From the NCBI GenBank assembly GCA_903886275.1, contig CAISLN010000008.1, positions 33,715 through 97,714 on the forward strand: a stretch of DNA of 64,000 bases. The letters run 5' to 3'. This DNA is from an uncultured beta proteobacterium. GTDB lineage: Bacteria; Pseudomonadota; Gammaproteobacteria; Burkholderiales; Burkholderiaceae_C. The notes below the pieces were generated by a model that saw only the letters and a program-made list of their open reading frames with translations, was not told the DNA's origin and did no database searches. Positions 27,298-36,036 of the stretch are shown piece after piece. Every line of letters starts with the position of its first letter. The stretch's first letter is position 1. The position numbers and the translations under genes were made by a program.

Positions 27298-27978
27298 ATG
27301 CGTACGCTCATCGTCGTGCCAATCATCCATACCGAACAGGATATGGGTTCCTTGCTGGTGCACATCAAGCAGGAGTACATCGCCCGCTTCGGGCATGAGA
27401 AGTGGTGCGAGCACCTCCAGTCGATTGACGAAGTCTGGCGGGGCATCCGGCAAATGATCACCCTGCTGGAGTTGCCCTACCCAGCGGTGCAGCTGTACCA
27501 AGACGGTATTCCCCTGTGCGGCAAAGAGCTTGAAATCGTGCGCGACGTGGCTGCTCAGGGCAGTACCAATCACCAATTGCTGCTCGAACTGATACAGCGT
27601 GGCGCTACCTTGCAGGGCACCGAAGATGCCCAGTTGTTGCTGCAGGAGTACCGGCTGCACCAAGGCGATTTGCGCGAAGCCACTCCGGAACATGAGCCGC
27701 AACGCAGCGACCTGAGCCGCAAGTTGCTGCTGCAACGCGACCAATTTATTGCCGATCGCATCCACGCAACGCTTGCGACCGGTCAAATTGGATTGCTATT
27801 TTTAGGCTTGGCGCATTCCGTAGAGAACTTGCTCAAGCCCGATATTTTGGTGCGGCACCTGTTGCCAGCACTGCGGGAAAAACAGGGAAAACTGAGAGTC
27901 AAAAATGACCCAAACTCCATACATCAAGGGGCCGTTGGCCTCCCCCCAAACAACGACCAGGGTGCTGGTTGTCGATGA
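27298..27978 (+). CDS. Uncharacterised protein heading the gas vesicle regulatory operon
   Basis: A protein of 226 residues from the ATG at 27298 (MRTLIVVPIIHTEQDMGSLL); a start at 27253 would add 15 residues, and neither has a clear ribosome binding site. No signal peptide or membrane segment. Notable segments are VQLYQDGIPLCGKE, AAQGSTNHQLLLELIQRGA, GTEDAQLLLQEY and RDQFIADRIHATL followed by GQIGLLFLGLAHSVENLL. The composition looks like a soluble enzyme or sensor, but I do not recognise the domain. Its last 74 bases overlap the start of gvrA in another frame, tying the two genes together. It may tune the phosphorelay or vesicle assembly; that is a guess from position. Confidence 0.65.
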   Translation: MRTLIVVPIIHTEQDMGSLLVHIKQEYIARFGHEKWCEHLQSIDEVWRGIRQMITLLELPYPAVQLYQDGIPLCGKELEIVRDVAAQGSTNHQLLLELIQRGATLQGTEDAQLLLQEYRLHQGDLREATPEHEPQRSDLSRKLLLQRDQFIADRIHATLATGQIGLLFLGLAHSVENLLKPDILVRHLLPALREKQGKLRVKNDPNSIHQGAVGLPPNNDQGAGCR

Positions 27979-29467
27979 CCTCGTCGATGCACGCTGGGTT
28001 CTGACGAATCTGTTGCGCATCGAAGGCATAGCCTGCGTGGAGGCCGCAAGCGGCGAAGCGGCGCTGCATTCGATCCGCCAAAACCCACCCGATCTGGTGC
28101 TGCTAGATGTGGGCTTGCCCGACATGGATGGCTTTGAGGTGCTGGCACGCATCAAGGCCCACGACAAGGCTATTGCGGTGGTGATGATCACGGCCAACGG
28201 CAACACGCTCGATGCGGTGCGGGCCATCCGCAATGGCGCGTTTGACTATCTGGCCAAGCCCTTTCACAACCAGGATGTGGTCCTCACGGTGCGCCATGTG
28301 CTGGCCGAAACTGAAGCCCGACGCCAGGTGCGCCAGATCAGGGATGCCTCGGCCGCGCCCGATTTGTTGATGACAAAAATGGGCCATAGTGCGGCGGTTC
28401 AAGACATACAGACCGAGGTGGAGCGGGTGGCCGCTACCAACTTTTCGGTACTGGTAATGGGCGAATCCGGCACGGGCAAGGAGCTGGTGACGCAAGCCAT
28501 CCACGCGCGCAGTCAGCGCGCCGGCAAGCCCTTTGTGGCACTGGACTGCGGCTCCATTCCGGACAACCTGATCGAGAGCGAGCTGTTTGGGCATGAGAAG
28601 GGTTCCTTCACCGGCGCGCACCAGGCCAAGGCAGGGGCCTTTGAGATGGCCGCCGGCGGAACCATTTTTCTCGACGAAATCGGCAACCTGCCCCTGGCCA
28701 TGCAAGGCAAGTTGTTGCGGGTGCTGGAAACCCGGCGCATCCACCGCATTGGCAGCACCAAGGAGACCGCAGTGGACTTCCGTGTGGTGGCGGCCACCAA
28801 TGCCAATCTGTTGGAGATGGTGGAAAAGCAGAGCTTTCGTGGCGACCTCTACCATCGCCTGGCCGAATACACCATCTCCATACCGTCGCTGCAGGACCGA
28901 AAGGAAGACCTGGTCTTTCTGGTGGACCGCTTTCTGGCCCAAACCAATGCCGAGTTGGGCAAGCAGGTGCGCGGCCCCAACGCCGCAGCTTGGGAGTTGA
29001 TACAGGCCTACGCCTGGCCGGGCAATGCGCGCGAACTGCGCAACCAGTTGCGCCGTGCGGTGCTGATGTGCGATGAGCCCAACGCAATGATCACACCCAA
29101 GTACCTGGGCATGATCAGTGGCCCCCAGGTCAGCGGCCCGCCCGCACGACCGGGTGAAGTGCCGATTGCCATACCCTGTTGGTCCGAGGCCGGGGTCTCA
29201 ACGGCCTGCCTGCTGTGTGGCTCCGCCAATGAACTGCTGAAGGCGGGATCGGACCTGCCGCTCAAGGAACTGACCGCCCGCGTGGTCTCACAAATTGAGC
29301 GCTCGGTTCTTCTCAAGGTGCTTGAGGTGACGCAATGCAACAAGGCGCAGGCGGCGCGCATGCTGCACATTGACTACAAGACCCTGCACAAGAAACTCAA
29401 AGAGCATTCCATTGCGTCGAACCAGACACTCAAGAAGCAACGCGCGCTGGGCGACGAAGTTCGATAG
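27905..29467 (+). CDS. gvrA: NtrC-type response regulator GvrA, sigma-54 activator of gas vesicle genes
   Basis: A protein of 520 residues: receiver domain (about 18-135, phospho-acceptor Asp68 in LVLLDVGLPDMDG, LAKPF lysine), sigma-54 AAA+ domain (GESGTGKE, GGTIFLDEIGNLPL, loop reading GSFTGA rather than GAFTGA), then a Fis-like helix-turn-helix (NKAQAARMLHIDYKTLHKKL). A cysteine pair in TACLLCGSAN sits between the AAA+ and DNA-binding parts. In Serratia sp. ATCC 39006 the gas vesicle cluster is controlled by an equivalent regulator named GvrA. Expected targets are the -24/-12 sites at 27105 and 35556. Confidence 0.85.
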   Translation: MTQTPYIKGPLASPQTTTRVLVVDDLVDARWVLTNLLRIEGIACVEAASGEAALHSIRQNPPDLVLLDVGLPDMDGFEVLARIKAHDKAIAVVMITANGNTLDAVRAIRNGAFDYLAKPFHNQDVVLTVRHVLAETEARRQVRQIRDASAAPDLLMTKMGHSAAVQDIQTEVERVAATNFSVLVMGESGTGKELVTQAIHARSQRAGKPFVALDCGSIPDNLIESELFGHEKGSFTGAHQAKAGAFEMAAGGTIFLDEIGNLPLAMQGKLLRVLETRRIHRIGSTKETAVDFRVVAATNANLLEMVEKQSFRGDLYHRLAEYTISIPSLQDRKEDLVFLVDRFLAQTNAELGKQVRGPNAAAWELIQAYAWPGNARELRNQLRRAVLMCDEPNAMITPKYLGMISGPQVSGPPARPGEVPIAIPCWSEAGVSTACLLCGSANELLKAGSDLPLKELTARVVSQIERSVLLKVLEVTQCNKAQAARMLHIDYKTLHKKLKEHSIASNQTLKKQRALGDEVR

Positions 29468-29510
29468 CGGGACGGCATGCCGTCACAGACAACACCAAGG
29501 ATGAAACGCC

Positions 29511-30116
29511 ATGACCGACCAGAAACGCACAGATGAATTCGCAGCCGGCAAGGAACGCGTCGAAGAGATCGGACGCCGCTTGGGCTCGCTCTTTGGCAAA
29601 ACGCCGGCCCCGGCCGGGGGCGGATTTTTCTCCGGTTTGGGCAGCCTGATCGAGCAGCTGGGTGCATTGGCGCAGGAGGCCGAAAAGGCCGGCGGTGCGG
29701 TACACCGTTCCGGCTCTTTCCGCTTAGGCCCGGACCGCCAGCACAAGGGCGTGTATGGCTTTACGGTGAAGTCCGCCGTCGGCGACAAGCCCGCACAGGT
29801 GGAGCCCTTTGGCAACATCCGGCGCGATGACGCGGGCAAACTGGTTGAGGTGCACGAGATCCGTGAGCCCATGGTGGATGTCTTTGACGAGGTGGACCGC
29901 GTGCTGGTGGTGGCCGAGCTGCCAGGCATTGAAGAGAAGAACCTGCACATTGAAATCAACGGCGACATCCTGCTGATCTCCAGCGAAGACGTGGAGCCCA
30001 AATACCGCAAGGAGCTGCTGCTTGCCCGCAGCTTCAAGGGCAGCCAGATGCGCTTTCATTGCCGCAACGGCGTGTTGGAGATCGAGCTTCTGAAAGCCGG
30101 AGACCAGCCATCATGA
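29511..30116 (+). CDS. gvpH: GvpH, Hsp20-like gas vesicle chaperone
   Basis: A protein of 201 residues. The N-terminal 100 residues are charged and glycine-rich; the C-terminal part (about 120-195) is an alpha-crystallin/Hsp20 domain with EPMVDVFDEVDRVLVVAELPG and NGVLEIELLK. Small heat-shock proteins of this type occur in archaeal and proteobacterial gas vesicle clusters and are thought to hold GvpA or help assembly. Its stop overlaps the start of the AAA+ gene by four bases. Confidence 0.85.
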   Translation: MTDQKRTDEFAAGKERVEEIGRRLGSLFGKTPAPAGGGFFSGLGSLIEQLGALAQEAEKAGGAVHRSGSFRLGPDRQHKGVYGFTVKSAVGDKPAQVEPFGNIRRDDAGKLVEVHEIREPMVDVFDEVDRVLVVAELPGIEEKNLHIEINGDILLISSEDVEPKYRKELLLARSFKGSQMRFHCRNGVLEIELLKAGDQPS

Positions 30117-32266
30117 AAACCCCCATGGAGCGTACGGTGAGTTTGAAGGTTGCCGAGGCGCTGAGCAAGGATGTGGGCCGGGCACTGGCACGCATGGACC
30201 CGGCCGACATGCTGAGCCTGGGCGCGCAGATCGGTGACATTGTCGAAATTGTCGGCAAGCGACGCACCGTCTGCAAGCTGATGCCGTCCTTCATGGAAAC
30301 CCGTGGCAGCGCCAGGGTGCAGCTCGATGGCCTGTCGCGCGGCAATGCCGGCGTGGCCCTCGACGATGCGGTGCTGGTGAAAAAGGTCAACGCACAAGTG
30401 GCCCAACGCATGGTGCTGTCGCCTGCCACCAGCGGCCTGTCGGAGCGCGACCTGGCCTACATCGGTAACCGCCTGGACGGCTTGCCGGTGGTGGAAGGCG
30501 ACCGCATTCGCGGCACCCTTTTTGGCAGCCGATCGCTGGACTTTTTGGTGCGCGAGACTTCGCCCAAGGGCGCCGTTTTGATCTCGCCACAAACCCTGTT
30601 GTCGGTGGGGCCAGCGCTGGCCGAAGCCCGAGCCCAGACGGGCGGGCGGGCCACCTTGTCGTACGAAGACATTGGTGGCCTGAAGAAAGAGGTGCAGCGT
30701 GTGCGCGAGATCATTGAACTGCCGCTGCGCTTTCCGGAGGTGTTCACAAGGCTGGGTATCGATGCCCCCAAGGGCGTGCTGCTGTACGGCCCGCCCGGCT
30801 GCGGCAAGACCCTGATTGCGCGCGCTGTGGCCCACGAAACCGATGTGCGCTTTTTCTCCATCAGCGGGCCCGAGATCATGCAGAAGTTCTACGGCGAGTC
30901 CGAAGGCTTTTTGCGCAAACTCTTTGACGACGCGACCAAGCAGGCGCCCAGCATCATCTTCATCGACGAGATCGACTCGATTGCCCCCAAGCGCGAAGAT
31001 CTAGGCGGTGAGCACCAGGTGGAGCGCCGCGTGGTCGCGCAGTTGCTCAGCCTGATGGATGGGCTCAAGGCCAGGGGCCAGGTCATCGTCATTGCCGCCA
31101 CCAATATTCCCAATGCCATAGACCCGGCCCTGCGCCGCCCGGGGCGCTTTGACCGCGAGGTAGCGATCCCCATCCCCGATAGGCCCGGGCGCCTGGCGAT
31201 TTTGGAAATCTATACCCGTGGCATGCCGCTGGCCCAGGACGTGGACCTGCCCGGCCTGGCCCACATCACGCATGGCTTTGTAGGCGCCGACCTGGAAGCG
31301 CTGTGCCGCGAGGCCGCTATGGTCTGCATACGCCGCATCCTGCCGGAGATCGACTTTGCCCAGGCCACCATTCCCTACGAATCGCTGCAAAAGCTCGAAC
31401 TCGGCAAGGACGATTTTGTTGCCGCGCTGCGCGAGGTCGAGCCCTCGGCCCTGCGCGAGGTGTTTGTCGAAGTGCCCGATACGCAATGGGACGATGTGGG
31501 TGGTCTGGATTGCCCCAAGCGCCTGCTGCGCGAGTTGCTGGAATGGCCCCAGCAGTATGGCGAGCTGTTCACGCAAGCCGGCGTCAAGCCTTTGAAGGGC
31601 GTGCTGCTGTGCGGTCCTCCGGGCTGCGGCAAGACCCTGTTGGCCAAGGCCGCGGCCAGTGCCACCCAGGTCAACTTCATCTCTGTCAAGGGCCCGGCGC
31701 TGATGTCCAAGTACATCGGCGAATCCGAGCGCGCCGTGCGCGAGGTCTTCCACAAGGCCAAGCAAGCCGCGCCCTGCCTGGTGTTTTTTGATGAGATCGA
31801 CGCCCTGGTGCCGCGCCGCGGCAGTGGTGCGGGCGATGCGGGTGTCAGCGAGCGGGTGGTGGGCCAGTTTTTGGCCGAGCTCGATGGCGTGGAGAAGCTC
31901 AATGGCGTGCTGATCCTGGCGGCGACCAACCGCCCGGACATGGTGGACCCGGCCCTGCTGCGTCCCGGGCGCTTTGATGTGGTGGTGCAGATTGCCGTGC
32001 CCACCGATCTTGAGCGCCTGGCCATCCTGCGCGTGCATGTGCGCAACAAGCCGCTCGCCAAGGATGTGCGCCTGGAGGACATCGCCGGCGCTGCCGTGGG
32101 TGCCACGGGCGCCGATCTGGAGGCCCTGTGCAACCGGGCGGCGCTCAACGCCATCCGCGAGCGCATTACCGCCATGCAAGCAACTGGCAGCGCTGCGGCC
32201 GAAAGCGCGCCCTTGCTGATTGGGGCGCGCCATTTCGCCAGCGCCGCACAGGACGGGAAGCCATGA
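30113..32266 (+). CDS. CDC48/VAT-like double-AAA+ ATPase in the gas vesicle operon
   Basis: A protein of 717 residues with a CDC48-type N domain (about 1-185) and two full AAA+ modules. D1 has Walker A GPPGCGKTLIARA (about 225), Walker B IIFIDEIDSIAP and arginine finger RRPGRFDRE. D2 has GPPGCGKTLLAKA (about 500), LVFFDEIDALVP and LRPGRFDVV. Both ATP sites look active. Such unfoldases/segregases are rare in bacteria outside special loci. Coupling to gvpH upstream and gvpF/L downstream through ATGA overlaps points to remodelling of vesicle proteins, for example extracting GvpA or disassembling vesicles. The start at 30113 is taken from that overlap. Confidence 0.85.
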   Translation: MKTPMERTVSLKVAEALSKDVGRALARMDPADMLSLGAQIGDIVEIVGKRRTVCKLMPSFMETRGSARVQLDGLSRGNAGVALDDAVLVKKVNAQVAQRMVLSPATSGLSERDLAYIGNRLDGLPVVEGDRIRGTLFGSRSLDFLVRETSPKGAVLISPQTLLSVGPALAEARAQTGGRATLSYEDIGGLKKEVQRVREIIELPLRFPEVFTRLGIDAPKGVLLYGPPGCGKTLIARAVAHETDVRFFSISGPEIMQKFYGESEGFLRKLFDDATKQAPSIIFIDEIDSIAPKREDLGGEHQVERRVVAQLLSLMDGLKARGQVIVIAATNIPNAIDPALRRPGRFDREVAIPIPDRPGRLAILEIYTRGMPLAQDVDLPGLAHITHGFVGADLEALCREAAMVCIRRILPEIDFAQATIPYESLQKLELGKDDFVAALREVEPSALREVFVEVPDTQWDDVGGLDCPKRLLRELLEWPQQYGELFTQAGVKPLKGVLLCGPPGCGKTLLAKAAASATQVNFISVKGPALMSKYIGESERAVREVFHKAKQAAPCLVFFDEIDALVPRRGSGAGDAGVSERVVGQFLAELDGVEKLNGVLILAATNRPDMVDPALLRPGRFDVVVQIAVPTDLERLAILRVHVRNKPLAKDVRLEDIAGAAVGATGADLEALCNRAALNAIRERITAMQATGSAAAESAPLLIGARHFASAAQDGKP

Positions 32267-33117
32267 GCGCAGCCACACCGGATGCGGCTGAACGCGGCAT
32301 TTACCTCTATTGCCTGGCGCGTCCGCAATGCCTGGCGCTGCTGGCGGGTGCCTCGGCCCCGCGCGCGGTGGACTTGCGTTTTCCCGTGACGGCACTGGCC
32401 GATGCCGGGGCGCCGCAGCAGCTGGTGGCGGTGATCAGCGAAGTGGATATTGCCGACTTTTCCGAGGAGAACCTGCAGACCCTGCTGTGGGTGGGCGAGC
32501 GCGCCGGCCTGCACGAGGTGGTGGTGGCCGGCGTGATGGATACCTGTGCGGTGCTGCCGGTCAAATTCGGCACCCTGTTTCGCTCGCCTGCCAGCCTGTT
32601 GCAGTTCATGGCCCGCCATCGGGACGCCATCGAGCAAGGCCTGGAGCGGCTACATGACAAGGCCGAATGGAGCGTCAAGGGCTATTTGTTGGACCCAGAC
32701 CTTGCCCGTGGCGTTTTCGCCGAAGAAGACGAAGCGGTCGCGCAGCGCCGTGCCACCTTGTCGCAGTCTCCGGGCGCGCGCTACCTGCAACAAAAACAGC
32801 TCGATGCCTTGATCGACAAGGCGCTGGAGGCCGGTGTGGCGCGCATGGGCGCGGACTTGCAGCAGGCCTTGCAAGCGCAGGCTAGCGCGAGTGCAACCCT
32901 GCGCTGCCACGCCAGCGCCCTCACAGGGCGCTCTGAACGCATGGTCTTTAATGCCAGCTATTTGTTGAGCGAGGAATTGCTGGACGGGTTTCGCCAGGCA
33001 CTGGCGCTGCAGCAGGCCCAATGCCAGGACAGGGGCTTGGGCCTGGAGCTGCGCGGACCCTGGCCACCCTACAACTTCTGTCCTGACCTGAGCGGGGTCG
33101 CCTTGGCTGCACCTTGA
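32263..33117 (+). CDS. gvpF: GvpF/GvpL family gas vesicle protein (copy 1)
   Basis: A protein of 284 residues of the GvpF/GvpL family: ERGIYLYCLARP at the start, GVMDTCAVLPVKFGTLF in the middle and the terminal GPWPPYNFCPDL, equivalent to the family ending GPWPPYsF. GvpF and GvpL bind GvpA and are part of the assembly/nucleation complex. It is coupled on both sides (ATGA with the AAA+ gene, TGATG with gvrB). A second, more divergent copy lies at 38606-39367; which is F and which is L cannot be decided by eye. Confidence 0.88.
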   Translation: MSAATPDAAERGIYLYCLARPQCLALLAGASAPRAVDLRFPVTALADAGAPQQLVAVISEVDIADFSEENLQTLLWVGERAGLHEVVVAGVMDTCAVLPVKFGTLFRSPASLLQFMARHRDAIEQGLERLHDKAEWSVKGYLLDPDLARGVFAEEDEAVAQRRATLSQSPGARYLQQKQLDALIDKALEAGVARMGADLQQALQAQASASATLRCHASALTGRSERMVFNASYLLSEELLDGFRQALALQQAQCQDRGLGLELRGPWPPYNFCPDLSGVALAAP

Positions 33118-35024
33118 TGGAAAAAAACAGCGCCTCAGAAAATTTTGCGCAGGCGGCGCTTGCCACCATTGCGTCAAGCTTGGCCTTTCTGGACGAGAAT
33201 GGCGACATTCTCAGCACCAATGTGCCCTGGCGGGAATTTGGCCGTGCCAATGGCGGCGCGGTGAAAATCCGCAGGACGGAAAACTACCTCAGCGTTTGCG
33301 ACAAGGCCGTAGGCGCGTGCTCCGAGGGGGCGCATGAAATGGCCGAAGGCATTCGTTCCGTGATGCGCGGCAGGCAAGACAAGTTTTCACTCGAATACCC
33401 TTGCGACTCGCCCACCGAAAAGCGTCGCTTTTTAGGCAGTGTCACACGATTTGAACACGAAGGTAAGCTGCGCTTGATCGTTGCGCATGAAGACATCTCC
33501 AACCGCGTGGGCCTGCAAAATGCATTGTCAGCAAGGTCCTTGGCCTTGGAAAAGTGCGCAGCCGAGTTGGTCATTGCCAACACCTTCACCGACAAGTACC
33601 TGTACCGCACGCTGTTGGGCGACATTCCGTTTTCCCTGCTGTTTATCGACACCAGCCTGCGTGTGCTGTCGGCGAACCGCAACTTTTTGGAAAAAGCGCA
33701 CCGCACCGAAGCGAACACCCTGGGCATGCGCATCCGCGACATCTTCCCCGAAGTGATCATGGAATTTACCCAACTGGAATCCAAGGTGCGCACGGTGATA
33801 GAGACCGGCATTACGCTGCCCGGTTCGCACATGACCTATCGCGCACCTGGCATTCCAGTGCGGGTGTATTTCTACACCGTCATACCGATCAAGTCGGGCA
33901 ACGTCGTCGTTCGCGCCATGCTGGTGCTCGACGATGTCACCGAAAAATTGGCCTTGAGCGCCAAGGCCAGCATGGCCGAACGCCACCTGGCCAGCGTGGT
34001 CGAAAGCGCCAACGACATGGTCATCTCCACCGATCGCCATGGGCGCATCACCAGCTGGAACAAGGCAGCCGAGCGCCTCACCGGCTACAGCATTGCCGAT
34101 GTGTCGGGGCGCCTGCTCACCACGCTGTGCGAGGCCGTTGAAGACCGCAACATGGCCAGCCTGATCCAGCAGCAGGTCAACGGTGGCGCCGTGCAGTTGT
34201 GCGAGCGCAATTTGCTGTCGCGTTCGGGCACCCTGATCCCGGTGGATTGGTCGTTTTCGCCCATACCGGACGAAAACGGCAAGGCCATCGGCGTAGTAGT
34301 GGTGGGGCGCGACTTGTCGGAGCGCCGCGCACTGGAGCAGCATCTCTACCAAACCGAAAAGCTCGCCGCATTGGGTGTGATGGCCGGTGGCATTGCGCAT
34401 GAGTTGCGCAACCCGCTGTCGGTCAGTTTTTCTGCAGCGCAGTTTCTGCTGGACCCGACGGACAGTGCGGCCTTCCACCAGGAGTGCGTCAACAAAATCC
34501 TCGAAGGCATTGAGCGTTCCTCGGTGATCATCGAAAACCTGCTGCGCTTTGCCAAGCCTTCTTCGAGCAACCAGGCCGAGGCTATCAACCTGGTGGACCT
34601 GCTGCGCGAGACCGTCAACGTACTCACGCCCCAGTCCAAGGTGCTCAAGATCAACCTGGTGCAGGATTATGCAGAGCCCGATGTGCCAGTTTCTGGCAAT
34701 GCCAATTTGCTGCAGCAGGTGATCATGAACCTGGTGCTCAACGCCTACCATGCGATGCCGCAGGGCGGCGACATCCATCTGAAGGTGGGGCGTGAGGCAG
34801 CCATGGCGGTGGTCAGCGTGCAAGACGCCGGCTGTGGCATTGCCCCCGCCGACATGGGGCGCTTGTTTGATCCCTTCTTCACCACCAGGCCTGCGGGCCA
34901 GGGTACCGGTCTGGGGCTGTCGATCTGCCACACCATCGTCAAGCAGCACCGCGGAACCTTGGTGGCCGAAAGCACCCTGGGTCAGGGCAGCCTGTTTGTC
35001 GTACGCCTGCCGCTGGACATCTGA
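33117..35024 (+). CDS. gvrB: PAS-domain histidine kinase GvrB of the gas vesicle cluster
   Basis: A protein of 635 residues without membrane segments or signal peptide. PAS-like domains cover about 10-125, 165-285 and 285-410 (the last with ISTDRHGRITSWNKAAERLTGY). The kinase core follows: phospho-acceptor His428 in GGIAHELRNPLSV, N box NLVLNAYHAM, G boxes DAGCGIAP and GTGLGLSI. With no membrane anchor it should sense a cytoplasmic cue such as redox, oxygen or a metabolite. It overlaps gvrC and probably phosphorylates GvrA and GvrC. The ATG at 33117 overlaps the gvpF stop as TGATG. Confidence 0.85.
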   Translation: MEKNSASENFAQAALATIASSLAFLDENGDILSTNVPWREFGRANGGAVKIRRTENYLSVCDKAVGACSEGAHEMAEGIRSVMRGRQDKFSLEYPCDSPTEKRRFLGSVTRFEHEGKLRLIVAHEDISNRVGLQNALSARSLALEKCAAELVIANTFTDKYLYRTLLGDIPFSLLFIDTSLRVLSANRNFLEKAHRTEANTLGMRIRDIFPEVIMEFTQLESKVRTVIETGITLPGSHMTYRAPGIPVRVYFYTVIPIKSGNVVVRAMLVLDDVTEKLALSAKASMAERHLASVVESANDMVISTDRHGRITSWNKAAERLTGYSIADVSGRLLTTLCEAVEDRNMASLIQQQVNGGAVQLCERNLLSRSGTLIPVDWSFSPIPDENGKAIGVVVVGRDLSERRALEQHLYQTEKLAALGVMAGGIAHELRNPLSVSFSAAQFLLDPTDSAAFHQECVNKILEGIERSSVIIENLLRFAKPSSSNQAEAINLVDLLRETVNVLTPQSKVLKINLVQDYAEPDVPVSGNANLLQQVIMNLVLNAYHAMPQGGDIHLKVGREAAMAVVSVQDAGCGIAPADMGRLFDPFFTTRPAGQGTGLGLSICHTIVKQHRGTLVAESTLGQGSLFVVRLPLDI

Positions 35025-35431
35025 TGGCAAACAAGGTGCTGGTGGTGGACGACGAGGCCGGCGTGCGATGGGCGCTGGAAATGGTCTTGCTGCGCAACGG
35101 ATTCAGCGTGGCGAGCGTGGGAAGTGGCGAAGAGGCACTCGCCTGGCTGGGCCAACAGAAGTGCCAGGTCATTTTGATGGATGCCAAGCTCGGTGACATC
35201 GAAGGGGTGGAGCTGGCGCGCAAAATCCGCAAGCAAGGCGTTAGCGTGGCACCGGTGATTCTGGTGTCGGGCTATTTTTATAGAGACGACAGCACCGTGC
35301 AGAGCAGCCTGATGGCCGGCGATATTGCGGGCTTTGTCACCAAGCCGTTTCGGCATGAAGAAATTCTCAAAGCCATCCATTGCGTCCTGATGACAGGAGC
35401 ATCCACCCTACCTATGGCGCCGGCTCCCTAG
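35024..35431 (+). CDS. gvrC: Stand-alone receiver protein GvrC
   Basis: A protein of 135 residues consisting of one receiver domain: acidic pocket Asp9-Asp10, phospho-acceptor Asp53 in VILMDAKLGD, conserved lysine in GFVTKPF. No output domain. The start overlaps the gvrB stop (TGATG), so it is made with the kinase. It may act as a phosphate sink, a relay intermediate, or a direct regulator of vesicle proteins. Last gene of this unit; the next 220 bases hold the gvpA promoter. Confidence 0.85.
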   Translation: MANKVLVVDDEAGVRWALEMVLLRNGFSVASVGSGEEALAWLGQQKCQVILMDAKLGDIEGVELARKIRKQGVSVAPVILVSGYFYRDDSTVQSSLMAGDIAGFVTKPFRHEEILKAIHCVLMTGASTLPMAPAP

Positions 35432-35489
35432 TTGTTTTGCTTGCGCGGCCACACCGTTGCGCGATTGCGGGCCTATACGGAACGAATGG

Positions 35490-35507
35490 GAACTGCCGCG
35501 CCAGTTC
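35490..35507. promoter_or_regulatory. Candidate GvrA enhancer upstream of gvpA
   Basis: GAACTG-CCGCGC-CAGTTC is a perfect 6+6 inverted repeat with a 6-base spacer, ending 48 bases before the -24 element of the gvpA promoter. It is the best dyad in the 218-base region and fits a binding site for a Fis-type domain. Confidence 0.5.
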
Positions 35508-35555
35508 GCCCGCCATTTTCCAATAAAAAATATTTTTTCAGCCTATTTAAATAGT

Positions 35556-35570
35556 TGGCACGGGCTATGC
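35556..35570 (+). promoter_or_regulatory. Sigma-54 promoter of the gvpA operon
   Basis: TGGCACGGGCTATGC matches TGGCACG-N4-TTGC except one T-to-A in the -12 half; the GG and GC pairs have exact spacing. An A+T-rich tract (35520-35553) precedes it, suitable for IHF bending between enhancer and promoter. Expected transcription start is near 35582. Confidence 0.75.
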
Positions 35571-35584
35571 AATCACTAGCAGTG

Positions 35585-35624
35585 ACGAAGGGCTTAACCC
35601 CGTACTTCGTATAGAAAAATACGG
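35585..35624 (+). other. Overlapping hairpins in the gvpA 5' leader
   Basis: ACGAAG (35585-35590) can pair with CTTCGT (35605-35610), and CCGTA (35600-35604) with TACGG (35620-35624). The two stems exclude each other in part. They start within a few bases of the predicted 5' end, which suggests an mRNA-stabilising or switching structure for the abundant gvpA message. Confidence 0.4.
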
Positions 35625-35655
35625 TAACCAGGGGTCAATATGTTAGGAGATGATG

Positions 35656-35874
35656 ATGGCAAAAGTTCAAAAATCGACAGACTCTTCGAGCCTGGCTGAA
35701 GTCGTTGACCGCATCCTGGACAAGGGCATCGTGATTGATGCTTGGGTCAAGGTCTCGTTGGTTGGCATTGAGTTGCTGTCGATCGAAGCACGCGTGGTGA
35801 TCGCGTCGGTCGAAACCTACCTGAAGTATGCAGAGGCAATTGGCCTCACATCCAGCGCAGCAGCTCCGGCCTAA
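35656..35874 (+). CDS. gvpA: GvpA, major gas vesicle structural protein
   Basis: A protein of 72 residues, the hydrophobic rib subunit of the gas vesicle shell. It has the classic GvpA core: [33 protein letters not shown] pattern and [22 protein letters not shown]. Three ATG codons lie in a row (35650, 35653, 35656); the third is chosen because TAGGAG at 35644-35649 is then correctly spaced. It leads the structural operon behind a sigma-54 promoter and is followed by a hairpin that should make its transcript the most abundant. Confidence 0.95.
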   Translation: MAKVQKSTDSSSLAEVVDRILDKGIVIDAWVKVSLVGIELLSIEARVVIASVETYLKYAEAIGLTSSAAAPA

Positions 35875-35896
35875 AAGACCGCAGTGAGTTGGCTTG

Positions 35897-35928
35897 TCCA
35901 CCGGGAGGGTTTACACCTTCCCGGTGGA
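35897..35928 (+). terminator. Strong hairpin after gvpA (attenuator)
   Basis: TCCACCGGGA and TCCCGGTGGA form a perfect 10-bp stem, extended by two further G-C pairs after a mismatch, with a small loop. No long T tract follows, so it is more likely a partial terminator or 3'-end stabiliser that lowers expression of the downstream genes relative to gvpA. Confidence 0.65.
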
Positions 35929-36036
35929 TATTCTTACCTATCGAATTCGCGCGCAGGGTGACGTAATGCAGCACGAATCAGTACATCATTCTGCCGCAGA
36001 TGGGCTGCACCTCCGGCCCAAAAGGAGAGAGAAAAA

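Noticed and set aside
33528..35030. Minus-strand open frame of 500 codons opposite gvrB
   Set aside because: The plus-strand kinase has complete H, N and G boxes; the antisense frame has no recognisable domain and a His/Gln-rich shadow composition.
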